From: Anaerolineales bacterium
GTDB lineage: Bacteria > Chloroflexota > Anaerolineae > 4572-78 > NAK82
Assembly (NCBI GenBank): GCA_024643945.1
Contig: JAHELX010000037.1
Span: 1 to 20,321 of the forward strand
DNA length: 20,321 bases
Reading direction: 5' to 3'
This document shows, piece by piece, positions 6,297 through 13,643 of this stretch. Numbering within the stretch: position 1 is the first letter of the stretch; each line of letters opens with the position of its first letter. Made by a program: the position numbers and the translations under genes. The notes beneath the pieces were generated by a model. It was given only the letters and a program-made list of their open reading frames with translations. It did no database searches and was not told the origin of the DNA.

Positions 6297-9215
6297 TTAT
6301 AGAACCTTAAGAACGTCGAGCCAGCCCGGGCGTGCAGCGTTGGCCGCCTCGATGGCCGCCTGGGAGCCAAGCACCGCCACCAGCCCTTTGTCCCGGACTT
6401 GTTCCAGCACGTCGGCAAGGGCCTTGAAGTCGGCGCGGGTGGTGCTCAAAATCTCGTCGCGCCGGCGTTGCCGGGCGCCATCGGTGTCGCCGGCCAAATG
6501 ACGCAGCATTGAGGTGTAGCCTTTGGCGTCGGGCAGTTGGTAAGCGTCCATATTGCCGATAGCGCCGATGATGCCTTTGGTCAGTTCGTCGTCGCTTAGC
6601 TCGATCTGGCGTAGAAATTGGCTGGCCCGGTCGTAGTTGTCGAGGGTATCCAGCAGGTTAGGGTCGCGGTAGGAGACGTAGTTGAGTACCCCGGAGCGAT
6701 GGTCGAAGAGACAAAAGGCGCCGTAGGCTCCACCCTGGACTCGCACACGTTCCCACAGCCAGGTGTTGCGCAGGTATTTGGTGATGACCATCGCTGAACC
6801 GTGCAATTGGTACCCCAAAGCATACAGGTTGGTCCCTTTGCCCACATAATTGACCTGGGCAGGGATGGTCATGCCCTCGAACCCTGGACCATACTGCGGT
6901 GACCACGCGACTAGCTTGACCGGTGCGGCTGGCAAGGCAGCCAAGAAATCGGCCAGTTGGGGCTCAAAACGGGCCCAATTCGTCTCGTCTAACGTCGCAT
7001 TGCACAGCATAGCATTGCGATTGAGCAAAATACGCCGCATTTGTTCGAGCTTATCCAGCACACCGGGCCAATCGGCATCGACCGTCTGGGCCAATTGGCG
7101 TAAGAAGAAGAGGTAGCTGACACCGCCCATCTGCTCAGCAGCCCAATCGGCCTCGTTGAAGTAGGCGCGCAGTCGTGTGTCAACCACATGGTGCCCTCCC
7201 GGCACCAACCCGGCTTCTTGCCGTGCTTTTTCCTCCAGCACGATTTGCCGAAACCGTTCTTGGTTGTCCAGCCGGGCAGTAAGTAACACGTCACGCAAGA
7301 TGGCCAGCAAGTCAGCGGCCTGTGCCAGCATCGCCTTGCCCCGTAAGAAGAGCCAGGCCGTGCCCTGATTGGTCCCTCTGATAACCGAGGTGAAGGATGC
7401 GGGCTGAATCCCTCCCGTCTTGCGGCCGATGCGCTGCGATAGGGTCACGAAGTCTTCCTCCTCGGTGCCCATCTCCAGCAAGGCCCGGCCGAAGAGGGGG
7501 ACGTAGGGCAGATATTCCTGGGGCAAGGTGTGCAGATTGAAGCTCACCTCCAGATAAGTGATGCCATTGGTGAAGAGATCGTGGTATAAGATTCGGGTTC
7601 CGCTTCGCTCAAGCTGTGCCAGGGGGATGATCTTGTTCTGCCGGTCCATGTCGGATAGCTTCAGACTGGGGATCGTGGCCAGGGCCTCAGGCGGATCCGG
7701 AGTTTCTTGCAGCTTTTTGAGTTCGCGGGTGTTGACGATGAGTGCTTGCAAGTCAGACTTGCTCATAGCGGCGCGCGCCTCAGCCAGTCGCTTCTTTTCG
7801 GCGGTATCTTCCCGTTCCTGCAAGTCGGGATCGGCTTGAAGGACAAGCGTGGTGTGGTGTGAGTTCTGCAGAAAGCGCTGGCGGATCATATCCTGAAAAT
7901 AAGTTCCATCATTAGCCAGGCGAGCTTTCAGAGTAGTCAAGGGAGCTTCAAAGGCCAGGAGAGTCAAAGGGTCTCCGTCGTATAACCAGGTAGTCAGCGA
8001 ACGTAACATCAGAAGCAGTCCGCGCGGGAAGGCACCGGAGTTGTTTTCGCGCAGACGGAATTCGATGGTGTTGAGGGCTGCCTCGATGGTAAGAGGGTCG
8101 ATGCCTTCCTCAGCCAGGCTGGTGAGAGTTTGCAAAATGAGCGTCTCGACCTGGCTGACGTTCTGGACGTTAATGCCCTTCAATCCGGTGGAGAAAAACA
8201 TCTGGCGCAATTCGTCCTCAAGGCCTACCCCCGCCAGGTCTTCGCCCAGGCCAGAGTCGATGAGTGCCTTGCGCAATGGAGAAGCGGGCGTGCCAATGAG
8301 GACGTGCTCCAGAACGTGCAGAGCCAGATTAGTCTCCGGATCGGTGGTCTCGGCCAACAGCCAATTGACGGTCACCCTATCTGTTTTGTCGATGGCGGCG
8401 TCCTGGCTGACGGCGTAAAAGCGGTCGATGTGTTTCGGCTGGTCAAAGCGCGGTTGCAAAGGGACAGCCGAGTCGATCTCTAAGGGCTCGAAATCTTCGA
8501 GGTAGTCGTTCAACAGGCGCAGACGATCTTCTGCGGGTGAATCCCCGTAAAAGAAAATGCGGGCATTGGAAGGATGGTAGTAATTTTGATGAAAGGTCTT
8601 AAATTGCTTGTAAGTGAGTTCCGGGATGTGTTGGGGATCCCCACCGGATTGGAGACCGTAGGTGGTGTCAGGAAAGAGAGAGTGTCGCGAGTACTCGGCA
8701 AGCATGCGGTCGGGAGAGGAGAAGGCGCCCTTCATCTCATTGAAGACGACCCCTTTGAAAATGAGTGGATCGTCAGGGTTCTCCAGTTCGTAATGCCAGC
8801 CCTCTTGCTGGAAGATGTGAGGTGTAATGCGTGGGTAAAAGACGGCGTCGAGGTAGATATCAATCAAATTGTAGAAGTCCTGCAAATTCTGGCTGGCTAC
8901 GGGATAACAGGTTCTGTCGGGGTAGGTAAAAGCATTCAGAAAGGTTTGGAGAGAGCCTTTTAGCAACTCCACAAAGGGTTCTTTGACCGGATATCTGCGC
9001 GAACCGCATAGTACCGAGTGCTCTAAAATGTGCGCTACACCGGTGGCGTCGGTGGGTGGGGTGCGGAAGGTGATGCCAAAAACCTTGTTCTCGTCATCGT
9101 TTTCCAGCGATAGTAGTTCGGCGCCGGTTTTGACATGGCGGAAGAGCTTGGCCCTGGTGTTCAGTTCAGAAATATCTTGATCCCGGAACAGTTGGAATCC
9201 ATGTATAGTTTTCAT
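6297..9215 (-). CDS. M16C metallopeptidase, presequence protease (PreP)-like
   Basis: This 972-aa single-chain protease has the inverted zinc motif HILEH (residues 62-66: zinc ligands H62 and H66, catalytic E65) and the third ligand in FNEMKG (E160), spaced as in PreP/CymA-type M16C enzymes. Length and the two-half layout fit the family, whose members form a closed chamber and degrade peptides rather than folded proteins. No signal peptide is visible, so a cytoplasmic role in peptide turnover is likely. The frame extends to an ATG at 9248, but GAGG lies 5 bases before the ATG at 9215 and the protein from there starts MKTIHGFQLF, where homology-like sequence begins. A candidate promoter lies at 9310-9338. 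The gene is convergent with the exporter pair. The family call is firm; the substrate is inferred. Confidence 0.93.
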   Translation of the reverse strand: MKTIHGFQLFRDQDISELNTRAKLFRHVKTGAELLSLENDDENKVFGITFRTPPTDATGVAHILEHSVLCGSRRYPVKEPFVELLKGSLQTFLNAFTYPDRTCYPVASQNLQDFYNLIDIYLDAVFYPRITPHIFQQEGWHYELENPDDPLIFKGVVFNEMKGAFSSPDRMLAEYSRHSLFPDTTYGLQSGGDPQHIPELTYKQFKTFHQNYYHPSNARIFFYGDSPAEDRLRLLNDYLEDFEPLEIDSAVPLQPRFDQPKHIDRFYAVSQDAAIDKTDRVTVNWLLAETTDPETNLALHVLEHVLIGTPASPLRKALIDSGLGEDLAGVGLEDELRQMFFSTGLKGINVQNVSQVETLILQTLTSLAEEGIDPLTIEAALNTIEFRLRENNSGAFPRGLLLMLRSLTTWLYDGDPLTLLAFEAPLTTLKARLANDGTYFQDMIRQRFLQNSHHTTLVLQADPDLQEREDTAEKKRLAEARAAMSKSDLQALIVNTRELKKLQETPDPPEALATIPSLKLSDMDRQNKIIPLAQLERSGTRILYHDLFTNGITYLEVSFNLHTLPQEYLPYVPLFGRALLEMGTEEEDFVTLSQRIGRKTGGIQPASFTSVIRGTNQGTAWLFLRGKAMLAQAADLLAILRDVLLTARLDNQERFRQIVLEEKARQEAGLVPGGHHVVDTRLRAYFNEADWAAEQMGGVSYLFFLRQLAQTVDADWPGVLDKLEQMRRILLNRNAMLCNATLDETNWARFEPQLADFLAALPAAPVKLVAWSPQYGPGFEGMTIPAQVNYVGKGTNLYALGYQLHGSAMVITKYLRNTWLWERVRVQGGAYGAFCLFDHRSGVLNYVSYRDPNLLDTLDNYDRASQFLRQIELSDDELTKGIIGAIGNMDAYQLPDAKGYTSMLRHLAGDTDGARQRRRDEILSTTRADFKALADVLEQVRDKGLVAVLGSQAAIEAANAARPGWLDVLKVL

Positions 9216-9309
9216 TTCGTCCTCTTTTTGCTTCTCATTTCTCAGCATCTATCCCAGAACCTGCTCAAGGAGGACGATACCATGCCTCTTGGGTAGGGTC
9301 CACGGCTGA

Positions 9310-9338
9310 ATTATAGCCAGAGGACATACGCTCGTCCA
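9310..9338 (-). promoter_or_regulatory. Possible promoter for the M16C protease gene
   Basis: TGGACG (9333-9338, read on the minus strand) and TATAAT (9310-9315) are 17 bases apart, giving a leader of about 88 bases. The -10 box is perfect; the -35 matches at four of six bases. Nothing else stands out in 9216-9498 except a weak bulged hairpin at 9467-9494, just past the division gene. Confidence 0.5.
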
Positions 9339-9498
9339 GCGGGAGCGTTGGGGATCCTGGGATAGGCCCTTAGCCACGTAAAAGCTTACAGCGGTATTTT
9401 ACCATGATGATCGGAGAATCCCAGAAAGGGATGCACAAATGAGGAGACTCACCAACTTGCGCTACACAAGCGACTGCCGGTAAGGACAGTCTTGCTGC

Positions 9499-9912
9499 TT
9501 ACATTGGCGGGGGGACATTGAAAAAGCGGAACCACCATGCCTGCCACGGGGACTGGAGAGGTGTACCGTCGGCCGCGACAGGCTGATCGCCCGGTGAAAG
9601 GGTGGGGGCAGTCTGAGGGGTAGCCATCACTACTACCACGGTTTCTCCCGGCTGTGCCCATTTGAGTTGGGTACGGGCGATTTCTTCCACGTAGGCATCA
9701 CTTTGCACGTAGCTGAGCCGCGCTTCTAGCGCCTGGTGACGAGCTCGGTCGGCCGTGACCTCTTCTTCCAGCCGGACTGCTTCGTTTCTAATCTTATAGG
9801 TAGCTGCTGTGCGGCGCGCGAAATCGACCACGAGAAACAGCGAGATGGTGATAACGACGATGGCGATAAACTGGGTAAGGGGAAATTGGGGCGCGCGTTT
9901 CTTTTTCTTCAA
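9499..9912 (-). CDS. FtsB/DivIC-family septum formation initiator protein
   Basis: This 137-aa bitopic membrane protein has a basic start (KKKKRAP), one membrane helix at about residues 13-30, and a coiled coil at about 38-68 (RNEAVRLEEEVTADRARHQA). It then has AYVEEIARTQLKWAQPGETV, the usual end motif of the DivIC/FtsB family. A proline- and glutamine-rich tail ends in an aromatic segment, WQAWWFRFFN. Family members link cell-wall synthases to the division ring. The only available start is a TTG at 9912 with TAGGT about 7 bases upstream; no ATG or GTG is better placed. A near-consensus promoter at 10120-10148 precedes it, leaving a leader of about 200 bases. The family call is good; FtsB versus DivIC cannot be decided. 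Confidence 0.85.
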   Translation of the reverse strand: MKKKKRAPQFPLTQFIAIVVITISLFLVVDFARRTAATYKIRNEAVRLEEEVTADRARHQALEARLSYVQSDAYVEEIARTQLKWAQPGETVVVVMATPQTAPTLSPGDQPVAADGTPLQSPWQAWWFRFFNVPPPM

Positions 9913-10119
9913 TGTTTACCTATTCAACAGCCGGTAGTCAGTAATCTGTGATGGCAAGTACGTACTAATCTGCCATTTGCCATCTGCTGCCGGAGGTCAA
10001 CCCAGCTAATGCCCTGTCAAAGCTAAATTGATTGGTTCATTGGACGCCTATGTCGGCTGTTCTTACCCACCAAATCATGGTGTTGACGGGGCACCAGTGA
10101 TGACTTATGTCTTGTTATT

Positions 10120-10148
10120 ATTGTACACTAGTTTCGACATAATGTCAA
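10120..10148 (-). promoter_or_regulatory. Near-consensus promoter for the DivIC-like gene
   Basis: On the minus strand TTGACA (10143-10148) is followed after 17 bases by TACAAT (10120-10125), matching eleven of twelve bases. The start should be near 10112. It begins within 30 bases of the stop codon of the upstream solute-binding gene, so the division gene is probably transcribed independently. The remaining 200-base leader shows no open frame that I can support. Confidence 0.85.
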
Positions 10149-10175
10149 CGATTTAGCATGGGACGACAGGACTAT

Positions 10176-11858
10176 TCATTTTTCAAGATGTCGGGCTTCG
10201 GCGAGGATAACGCGGCGGGTGTTGATATACCAGTCGGCGATGTTGCGGAAACGATCTGATGGGTTGACCATAGGGCCAATTTGCACGTTGTGCACACTCT
10301 GGTCTACGGCATAGGTATAGGTGGGGTAGGCAATGATTAATGCTGGGGTTTCTTCGGCATAAATGCGCTGGAATTGGAGGTAATAGGCCTTGCGTTGATC
10401 CCGGTCAGTTACAGAGCGGGCCTGTTCCAGGGCTTCGCTGACCTCACGGTTATCCCAGCCGCCGTAGTTTTGGCCATCTTCGATCTGTGTCTGGTGCCAC
10501 AGGGGATAAGGGTCGGGGTCCCCAGAGAGGAGGAGTTCGACTAAAACTGCCTGAAAATCTCGCGACCGCAGATGATCGCTCAGACCGGCACCTAGCGGCT
10601 CCACCTGGACACGGATGCCATATCTGGCCCACTGCTCGGCCATGGCGTGTCCCAGCCGGATGAAGGCTGGGTCTTCACCCGTGAGCAAGGTGAATTGCAA
10701 GGGGTGTTCGTTCTTATCGCGGATCCCATCACTGTCGGTGTCGAGCCAGTTGGCTTCAGCCAGCAATGCTTCGGCCTGCGCCGGGTCGTGTTCGACGGGG
10801 GGGAGTTCCGAGTCGTAGGCCCAACTCCATGGACGGATGGGCCCACTTGCCACTATCCCCTGTCCGTTGAGCGCTTCGTTGATCAGAGCTTGCCGGTCCA
10901 GGGCGAGGAGCAAAGCCCGGCGCACGCGGGCATCCTGAAAGAAGGGAGAGCCTTCGGGGTCCTGCAAATTCAGGTACACGATCTGATAACCGGAGAGCCG
11001 GGCGCTATACAGGTTGAGCGAAGTCAAAGCCGCAGCTTCTGGAAAAAGATACGAGGGGACATAACTGATGCCCTGAATCTCACCCGCTTGATAGGCGGTT
11101 AGCAACTGCTCATAGGTGGGGTAAAAACGAAATTCGATCCCAGCCAGGTATGGTCGTTCGCGTCGAACATTTCTCCCTTTCGGGGAAACGTAGTGCGAAT
11201 TGGGAACCAGCAGTGCCTGTTCGGCTGACATACTTTCAAGAAGAAAAGGCCCAGTGCCAATGGGATGAGTGTTGAAAGGATGGATCAACAAGTCGCGAGC
11301 AGGCACATCGCGTAGCACGTGTTCTGGAAGTATGCCGATGGTTGTATAGTCGGCAAATGGGGGGAAGGGCTCTTTAAGTCGAAAGCGAATGGTATAAGCA
11401 TCTACTTTTTCTGCGCTCACGGTGCGCCACAGGTCCGACAGGTAAGGCACACCGGGGAAGTCCGGATCTTGCATCAGGCCGATGGTGAAGAGTACGTCGT
11501 CAGCATCAAACGCTTCGCCATCGGACCAGCGAACGTCACGACGTAGATAGAAAAGGTAGGTACGGCCGTCAGGCGAGGCCGTCCAGCTTGAGGCCAGGTC
11601 AGGTTCCAATTCACCCTTTTCATCGGTACGGGTGAGGCCATTGAAGATAAGGGCTACCAGATCCTCGTCAACCTGGTTGTATTGAGCCAGAAGTGGGTTC
11701 ACGTACTGGGGAGCGCCGGCCAGCCCTTCAGTGTAGATACCCCCTTCCTCTGGCACCAGCACCGTAGTACGCGATAGGGCGATGGAGTAGAGAAAGACTC
11801 CTACCAGGGTGATGCCGCTAAGAGCGATGAGTGCTTGCCAGCGGATGTAGCGTCCCAT
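10176..11858 (-). CDS. Family-5 extracellular solute-binding protein (peptide/oligopeptide type)
   Basis: This 560-aa protein has an N-terminal hydrophobic helix (about residues 8-28) with no lipobox cysteine, so it is probably held by an uncleaved anchor or cleaved by a standard signal peptidase. Family-5 (DppA/OppA) features are clear: QYVNPLLAQYNQVDEDL near the start, then LEPDLASSWTASPDGRTYLF, DVRWSDGEAFDADDV and NTHPIGTGPF, and later WLDTDSDGIRDKNEHPLQF. The family captures peptides, nickel chelates or sugars for ABC importers. No permease or ATPase gene for an importer lies nearby, so its partners must be encoded elsewhere, or it may act alone. It follows secG in the same direction with an 87-bp gap holding a long inverted repeat. 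The ribosome-binding site is poor. The family call is firm; the ligand is unknown. Confidence 0.92.
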   Translation of the reverse strand: MGRYIRWQALIALSGITLVGVFLYSIALSRTTVLVPEEGGIYTEGLAGAPQYVNPLLAQYNQVDEDLVALIFNGLTRTDEKGELEPDLASSWTASPDGRTYLFYLRRDVRWSDGEAFDADDVLFTIGLMQDPDFPGVPYLSDLWRTVSAEKVDAYTIRFRLKEPFPPFADYTTIGILPEHVLRDVPARDLLIHPFNTHPIGTGPFLLESMSAEQALLVPNSHYVSPKGRNVRRERPYLAGIEFRFYPTYEQLLTAYQAGEIQGISYVPSYLFPEAAALTSLNLYSARLSGYQIVYLNLQDPEGSPFFQDARVRRALLLALDRQALINEALNGQGIVASGPIRPWSWAYDSELPPVEHDPAQAEALLAEANWLDTDSDGIRDKNEHPLQFTLLTGEDPAFIRLGHAMAEQWARYGIRVQVEPLGAGLSDHLRSRDFQAVLVELLLSGDPDPYPLWHQTQIEDGQNYGGWDNREVSEALEQARSVTDRDQRKAYYLQFQRIYAEETPALIIAYPTYTYAVDQSVHNVQIGPMVNPSDRFRNIADWYINTRRVILAEARHLEK

Positions 11859-11876
11859 TGAAAGTTTGCAGGTTTA

Positions 11877-11936
11877 GAAGCTTGGGAGGCCGGAAGGTTG
11901 GAAGGTTAAAATAAATCCTCCGACCTCCCAAGCTTC
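11877..11936. repeat. Long inverted repeat between secG and the solute-binding gene
   Basis: GAAGCTTGGGAGG (11877-11889) is a perfect inverted match to CCTCCCAAGCTTC (11924-11936), and pairing continues inward with a few mismatches, giving about 20 bp of stem. No clear T-tract follows in the direction of transcription. It could be a transcript-processing or termination hairpin, or a scattered genomic repeat. Confidence 0.8.
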
Positions 11937-11945
11937 CATCTTCCT

Positions 11946-12173
11946 TCAGCCGGCCAGAAGCACACTGGCAATCGAGACTATAAAAAAGGTTACCGCCAGC
12001 CCGATAGTGGCCTGATAAAGTGTTTTTTCGACACCTCGGCGGGTCTTGTAGATACTGCTGTCGCCGCCAAAAATGCCGCCCAGTCCGGTTCCCTTGGCCT
12101 GGACCAAGATGATTACGATAAGGGCAATAGAGACAACAATTTGAATTAGGTTTATGTAGAACACAACCGTCAC
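11946..12173 (-). CDS. secG: Preprotein translocase subunit SecG
   Basis: This small protein has two membrane helices (INLIQIVVSIALIVIILVQ and ATIGLAVTFFIVSIASVLL) separated by a Gly-rich cytoplasmic loop with GTGLGGIFGG and YKTRRGVEKTLYQ, the standard SecG layout. SecG joins SecYE in the membrane and assists SecA-driven protein export. The frame can be extended to an ATG at 12209, but that ATG lies inside the terminal repeat of an 84-bp element and encodes an unusual MNKCKDTRE start. A GTG at 12173 with GGGAG 9 bases upstream gives 75 aa, the usual SecG length, so I prefer it. The transcript probably starts near 12479 and carries two repeat copies in its leader. It is followed by the solute-binding gene. 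Confidence 0.88.
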   Translation of the reverse strand: MTVVFYINLIQIVVSIALIVIILVQAKGTGLGGIFGGDSSIYKTRRGVEKTLYQATIGLAVTFFIVSIASVLLAG

Positions 12174-12199
12174 AGTAATTATCTCCCTTGTGTCTTTGC

Positions 12200-12283
12200 A
12201 CTTGTTCATGAATAACTTCGCACTTTGGAATGGAAATTAGGCGTAAAACCGTCACAAAAATACGAAGTTGTTTTTGAACAAGT
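12200..12283. repeat. 84-bp inverted-repeat element, copy 2
   Basis: This copy has the same length and order as copy 1 at 2166-2249, with single-base changes including G at the position after TTCAT and T in the core hairpin (CGTC). It is joined to copy 3 by a 7-base linker, ACTTTGC, giving a 91-base period. It overlaps the first 10 bases of the longest possible secG frame. Confidence 0.85.
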
Positions 12284-12290
12284 ACTTTGC

Positions 12291-12374
12291 ACTTGTTCAT
12301 CAATAACTTCGCACTTTGGAATGGAAATTAGGCGTAAAACCGCCACAAAAATACGAAGTTGTTTTTGAACAAGT
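12291..12374. repeat. 84-bp inverted-repeat element, copy 3
   Basis: This tandem neighbour of copy 2 has the same 21-bp imperfect terminal inverted repeats (ACTTGTTCA and TGAACAAGT at the ends). It is followed by ACTTTG (12375-12380), the hexamer seen next to the other copies. It lies in the probable 5' leader of secG. Confidence 0.85.
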
Positions 12375-12387
12375 ACTTTGTTGATAC

Positions 12388-12469
12388 TTCTCGAAGAGCG
12401 TCCTTCATTACAAGGCACACCTACTGCAGGGGTCGGGCGCTGCCTGCTTCATGGGGGACTTTTCGAGAA
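12388..12469 (-). promoter_or_regulatory. Inverted repeat in the probable secG leader
   Basis: TTCTCGAA (12388-12395) and TTCGAGAA (12462-12469) form a perfect 8-bp stem that extends to 11 bp with one wobble pair. It encloses about 60 bases that also contain GCAGG and CCTGC arms. In a minus-strand transcript starting near 12479 this would be a large 5' hairpin before the two repeat copies. No known RNA class is recognised. Confidence 0.35.
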
Positions 12470-12485
12470 AGATAACGTAAAAAAG

Positions 12486-12513
12486 ATTATACCACGGACA
12501 GGCCGAGAGGCAA
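12486..12513 (-). promoter_or_regulatory. Possible promoter for secG
   Basis: On the minus strand TTGCCT (12508-12513) and a perfect TATAAT (12486-12491) are 16 bases apart, between the antiporter stop codon and the repeats. It gives a leader of about 300 bases containing a hairpin and two 84-bp elements. Confidence 0.5.
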
Positions 12514-12545
12514 GCGGCAGCTACGCAAATGAGAGACAAGCCGAA

Positions 12546-13643
12546 TCAGGTTGGGAGGAAGAAGAAAGCCATACCGATGATGGCGTACACGACGAGCAAT
12601 TGAGCTCCTTCCAACCAGTTACTCTCCCCATCCAGGGCGATGAGAGCCGCGATCAATACGCCTCCCACCAAAGCGATGAGTTCAAATTGGTTGAACACCA
12701 GGGTAATCGGATTCCCCATCAGCAATCCGGCGAAGACGAGGAAAGGGGCGACGAAAAGTGCGATCTGGAGGCTGGATCCCAATGAGATGGCCAGGGAAAG
12801 TTCCATACGGTTCTTTACGGCGGCCCGAACACCCACCACGTGTTCTGCCACGTTGCCCACCAATGGCACAAGAATGATACCCAGGAAGAACTCGGTAACG
12901 CCCAATTGGGCGACCACCGGTTCTACTGCCCCGACTAGAATCTCGCTCAGCCAGGCGATGAACAATGTGGCGACAACCAATATCCCAACCGCTGCACGAA
13001 CTGGCCAACGGGCGACTTCATGTCCCTCCACTACATCTCGAGATTCTGCCTCCTCAACTTTGCTGGTAGTTCCATAGCCAAAGGCGTAGATGATGCTCAG
13101 CCCATACACAACAATCATGACGACAGCCACCCCTAAACTGAGGTATTCCACGGCGTCGTGATTGACTGCTTCAATCGCATGGCCAAAGAGCGACGGCACG
13201 CCCAAGGCGATGACGGCCAGAATCAGCATCGTCGAGTTGACGCCCGCCTGTCTTCGGTCGAATTGTTGTGTGCTGTTCCTCAGCCCTCCCAATAAGATGC
13301 TCAGGCCCAAAATGAGCAGTACATTACCCAGTATGGAGCCAGTGATGGACGCCTTGACTAGTTCATTCAAGCCTTCGCGCAGTTCCGGATTGAGCGCACC
13401 AGCTCGAAGAGCGACCAGGGTTATGATGAGTTCTGCAGCGTTCCCCAACGTGGCATTGAGCAGCCCCCCGAGGCGGGGACCCGTGTGGATTGCCAGTTCT
13501 TCGGTGGCGGCTCCCAACCAACCAGCTAGTGGCACCACACCCAGGGCGGCAGTGGCGAACACCAGAACCGGTGACCAACGTAGGAAGTCGCCGAGGATGG
13601 CGAGAGGGATAAAGACCAACAGGCCATAGTTAATGTATTTCAG
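12546..13643 (-). CDS. Ca2+/H+ antiporter (CAX branch of the CaCA family)
   Basis: This protein has about eleven hydrophobic helices and the two inverted CaCA repeats. The first has GGLLNATLGNAAELI (cation-binding Glu near residue 71) and the second has VGNVAEHVVGVRAAVKNRMELSLAISLGSSLQIALF (Glu near 267). An acidic segment (KVEEAESRDVVEGHE) joins the halves. The family exports Ca2+ against H+ across the membrane. The first ordinary start is a TTG at 13619 with no ribosome-binding site. I prefer CTG at 13643: AGGAG lies exactly 7 bases upstream, and the CTG overlaps the lipid kinase stop as CTGA, like the common ATGA coupling. This yields 365 aa starting (M)KYINYGLLVFIP. It is the last gene of the response-regulator and lipid-kinase cluster. 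The family call is firm; the CTG start is a strong inference. Confidence 0.9.
   Translation of the reverse strand: MKYINYGLLVFIPLAILGDFLRWSPVLVFATAALGVVPLAGWLGAATEELAIHTGPRLGGLLNATLGNAAELIITLVALRAGALNPELREGLNELVKASITGSILGNVLLILGLSILLGGLRNSTQQFDRRQAGVNSTMLILAVIALGVPSLFGHAIEAVNHDAVEYLSLGVAVVMIVVYGLSIIYAFGYGTTSKVEEAESRDVVEGHEVARWPVRAAVGILVVATLFIAWLSEILVGAVEPVVAQLGVTEFFLGIILVPLVGNVAEHVVGVRAAVKNRMELSLAISLGSSLQIALFVAPFLVFAGLLMGNPITLVFNQFELIALVGGVLIAALIALDGESNWLEGAQLLVVYAIIGMAFFFLPT

Noticed and set aside
6297..9215. Two separate M16 subunit genes as in processing peptidases
   Set aside because: One continuous frame encodes both halves with one HxxEH motif, the single-chain M16C form.
9249..9498. 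tRNA or small gene between the protease and division genes
   Set aside because: No T-arm or anticodon-arm pattern was found, and the open frame over 9449-9661 is antisense-frame overlap with the division gene.
2166..12374. CRISPR array made of the 84-bp units
   Set aside because: Only three copies exist, two with a 7-base linker and one 10 kb away. The units are too long, there are no unique spacers, and no cas genes are present.
11818..12418. Open frames crossing the 84-bp repeats that encode similar peptides (with KQLRIF, SIPKCEV or TSYF) at both loci
   Set aside because: The similarity comes entirely from the repeated DNA. The frames have no ribosome-binding sites and cross the repeat borders into unrelated sequence, so I treat them as non-coding.
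12380..12480. SRP RNA, tRNA or other housekeeping RNA next to secG
   Set aside because: The region folds, but I saw neither the conserved SRP RNA tetraloop and internal-loop sequence nor a tRNA T-arm.
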